Part shown: positions 62,198 through 64,000 of the stretch, in pieces
Layout of the letters: each line of letters opens with the position of its first letter
Numbering within the stretch: position 1 is the stretch's first letter
From: Rotaria socialis
Taxonomy: Eukaryota; Rotifera; Eurotatoria; Philodinida; Philodinidae
Reading direction: 5' to 3'
Length of the DNA: 64,000 nucleotides
Assembly: GCA_905331475.1 (NCBI GenBank)
Contig: CAJNYU010002927.1
Location: 25,186 to 89,185 of the forward strand
Notes under the pieces: model-generated
What the model saw: only the letters and a program-made list of their open reading frames with translations
Told to the model about the DNA's origin: nothing
The model's database searches: none
Program-made: the position numbers and the translations under genes

Positions 62198-62241
62198 GGG
62201 TGTGGGTGTGGGTGCCCAGAACGCCAACACCCACACATCCC
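62198..62241. repeat. TGTGGG hairpin, copy 2
   Basis: It has the same 20-base G-rich arm as copy 1 (GGGTGTGGGTGTGGGTGCCC), the spacer AGAACGCCA, and the C-rich arm ACACCCACACATCCC. It lies 192 bp from copy 1 in the same orientation. The flanks are not obviously duplicated. Confidence 0.75.
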
Positions 62242-63340
62242 TTTTATCTCAATTTAAAATAGAATCCTAGTCTGTGGAAATAGAATAATCGAAAGATTGA
62301 GCGGAGGCTTAATGTCTCGTTTTCTAGTTACAGTCAGCATCGATTTTTTTAAAAGGAATTCGTCACTTGACATCACAGAGAATTAAATTTTATAGAGATA
62401 AGAATTTATTTCGCTTTGTCACCACTTCATCGCCTACTCGCTTACTGAAAATTTCAGTGTTTCTATATGTAGTTATTTTTAATAGAATGTATACTTTTAC
62501 GTAGAATGACGAAAGAAAGAAGAAATTAAAGATTATTTCATGTGAATTTGTGGTCGAACTTGCGATTTTACTCAATGATGTAATTACAACAGTTTGGTCC
62601 TTATTCAGTAACTATTTTTATACGTCAATCAGTCATGTTCAACACGCTATAAACAAATTCAAAATTTCATTTCTTTTTCTATGAAAACTAATGAGACATC
62701 ATAGTTCTAGTTTTCACTAAACCAGATTAGGATGAACTCATTTTGAATCCGATAAACAGTCTCCATTGAATGAAAACTAAAGCTTCCATATTTTTTATGA
62801 ATAGAAAGTTCTAGCCAACAGTTGTAAATTCTTGTCGAGTCGGTACTAACGTTATACATTACAAAACGTTAGTTCGAAATCAATCCTACTGATGATGTGG
62901 CTATTTCAATGGCATAGAATAAAAACAAACTTTAAGTTTACCCTATATTCATAAAGTTTCGTCGCCTAATAAAGATAAGAACATTTCAGCAACAGAGCAA
63001 TGCATCGGCTATATGAAGTGACTTCAATGTAGGGCTCATCTCATATAGAAGTCGACGAAAAACTATAAAGAGAAAGCTTCAGATTAGTTCATACAGGGTG
63101 TCTTTTGATCACAGGTGTGTGGAAAATCTATCACCCAGCACACGTAATATTATGAGTTGGTACTGTAAGATTTGTTTCCGGTGGACACCCGATAAATTCT
63201 ATTTTTTCGGAACTTGTTTTGTTTTTCAACCACTACAAATTTGTCAAATAAATTGTTAATCAAAACATATTGAATCAAGCATGACTCATTCTCGATTTAG
63301 AATTTTGCCCTAGCTATAGCTTTTTTAAAAATAAATCGAT

Positions 63341-63379
63341 GGGCGTGGGTGTTGTCTCATAATCCTAACCACACCCATC
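63341..63379. repeat. TGTGGG-type hairpin, diverged
   Basis: GATGGGCGTGGGTG on the left is mirrored by CCACACCCATC on the right with about 15 bp between. It is related in composition to the pair at 62 kb but has a different loop. Confidence 0.5.
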
Positions 63380-63698
63380 ATAGCCATCTAAATAATCCAA
63401 TAAATACTATCTGAACTTCATATTACAATGTTTCAAAAGAAAAACACGGGCGAGGAGAATTAACTACACATACATGACCCTATCTCTTTCTTTGATACTC
63501 ATTATATTCGATCTCGTGATGGTTTAAAGGCGACTCGAAAGTTTCGATACTATTTTTGTTTATAGCATAATAAATATGACAAAAGCATAGTGAAAAATCT
63601 AAAACCGCTGCAATATGTTTATAGTTAATTAGGTCAAGTTTCGTATCTAGATTTAGCTTTTGATAATCGATTCATATTCTAGATTGGGTTTATTTCTA

Positions 63699-63968
63699 AT
63701 GGCGGCTAAGTTTACATCTGAGTCACGACGTAGGTTAGCGCTTGTGATTGGTATCGGTGATTATGAAAATGTCCGAAAATTAAAAAATCCTCAAAATGAT
63801 GCGAAAGCATTATCATCTCTCTTACAACGTATCCGCTTTACTACTGCTGAGCAACACTTGGATAAAACACGCAATCAGTTGAAACATGTTCTTGTGGATT
63901 TTGAAGACTCAATACAATCTAACGATATAGTCCTGTTTTATTTTGCTGGACATGGGATACAATGGGAA
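63699..63968 (+). CDS. Caspase-family (peptidase C14) protein, first exon only
   Basis: From the ATG at 63699 an open exon of 90 codons ends at GAA|GTATGT (63968), a normal 5' splice site. The rest lies beyond the window. The sequence has the start of a caspase/metacaspase p20 fold: RRLALVIGIGDYENVRKL, NPQNDAKALSSLL and DIVLFYFAGHG, whose His85 would be the catalytic histidine. The catalytic cysteine must be in the next exon. C14 peptidases cut after Asp or Arg/Lys. Which subgroup this is cannot be told from p20 alone. No prodomain is present; the fold begins about 12 residues from the start. Confidence 0.85.
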
Positions 63969-64000
63969 GTATGTATTCAGAATTTTGCTGTTGTAAGCTT

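Larger units (their letters stand above)
60436..63698. other. 3.3 kb gene-poor region with telomere-like hairpins
   Basis: No exons were recognised. It contains a solitary AGGGTGTGGATGTGGGTGTG at 60967-60986, a (CAA)n microsatellite at 61930-61953, two near-identical TGTGGG hairpins at 62006-62048 and 62198-62241, and another at 63341-63379. Confidence 0.6.

Noticed and set aside
62873-62890. GTTCGAAATC as a possible tRNA B-box
   Set aside because: No A-box or cloverleaf could be built around it.

Overview
The window is eukaryotic and AT-rich, with compact genes, most introns 50-70 bp and long intergenic stretches without genes. The gene content points to a bdelloid rotifer (Adineta/Rotaria type): divergent F-box proteins, an ADP-ribosyltransferase-TPR gene, lineage-specific secreted and membrane proteins, possible laterally acquired enzymes, and short G-rich motifs built on TGTGGG, which I recall as the bdelloid telomere repeat. 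The assignment is inference; no rRNA or mitochondrial marker is present.

Layout. 18-4183 (-): serine palmitoyltransferase subunit 2, with one intron swollen to 1.9 kb by mobile DNA. 4.2-9.07 kb: gene-poor, with one copy of a dispersed repeat. 9.07-11.0 kb (-): class III alkyl-sulfatase-like metallo-beta-lactamase protein. 14.7-15.7 kb (-): a one-exon U-box + Rab-like GTPase fusion. 17.3-17.8 kb (+): stand-alone HDAC6-type ubiquitin-binding zinc finger. 19.07-19.3 kb: foldback element. 20.2-20.7 kb (+): secreted cysteine-rich protein with a duplicated promoter segment. 21.0-23.8 kb (-): broken ADP-ribosyltransferase-TPR gene. 28.05-30.8 kb (+): one-exon membrane protein with a GCC2/GCC3-like module. 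33.2-44.2 kb (-): giant HECT E3 ubiquitin ligase with a SPRY domain, 3,272 codons in four visible exons. 47.3-47.8 kb: second copy of the dispersed repeat, holding a poly-G/N assembly gap. 48.1-60.4 kb: two complete F-box genes and one truncated one, with a secreted DUF4430-like gene and a FYVE-like zinc-finger gene among them. 60.4-63.7 kb: gene-poor, with hairpins of telomere-like sequence. 63.7 kb (+): first exon of a caspase-family protease, cut by the window edge.

How the genes relate. There are no operons. Ubiquitin biology recurs: the U-box/GTPase fusion, the HECT ligase, the F-box proteins (SCF substrate adaptors) and the UBP zinc finger. Nothing in the sequence shows that they act together. 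The clearest new items are the U-box-GTPase fusion, three foldback/MITE insertions with flanking duplications, and the TGTGGG hairpins.
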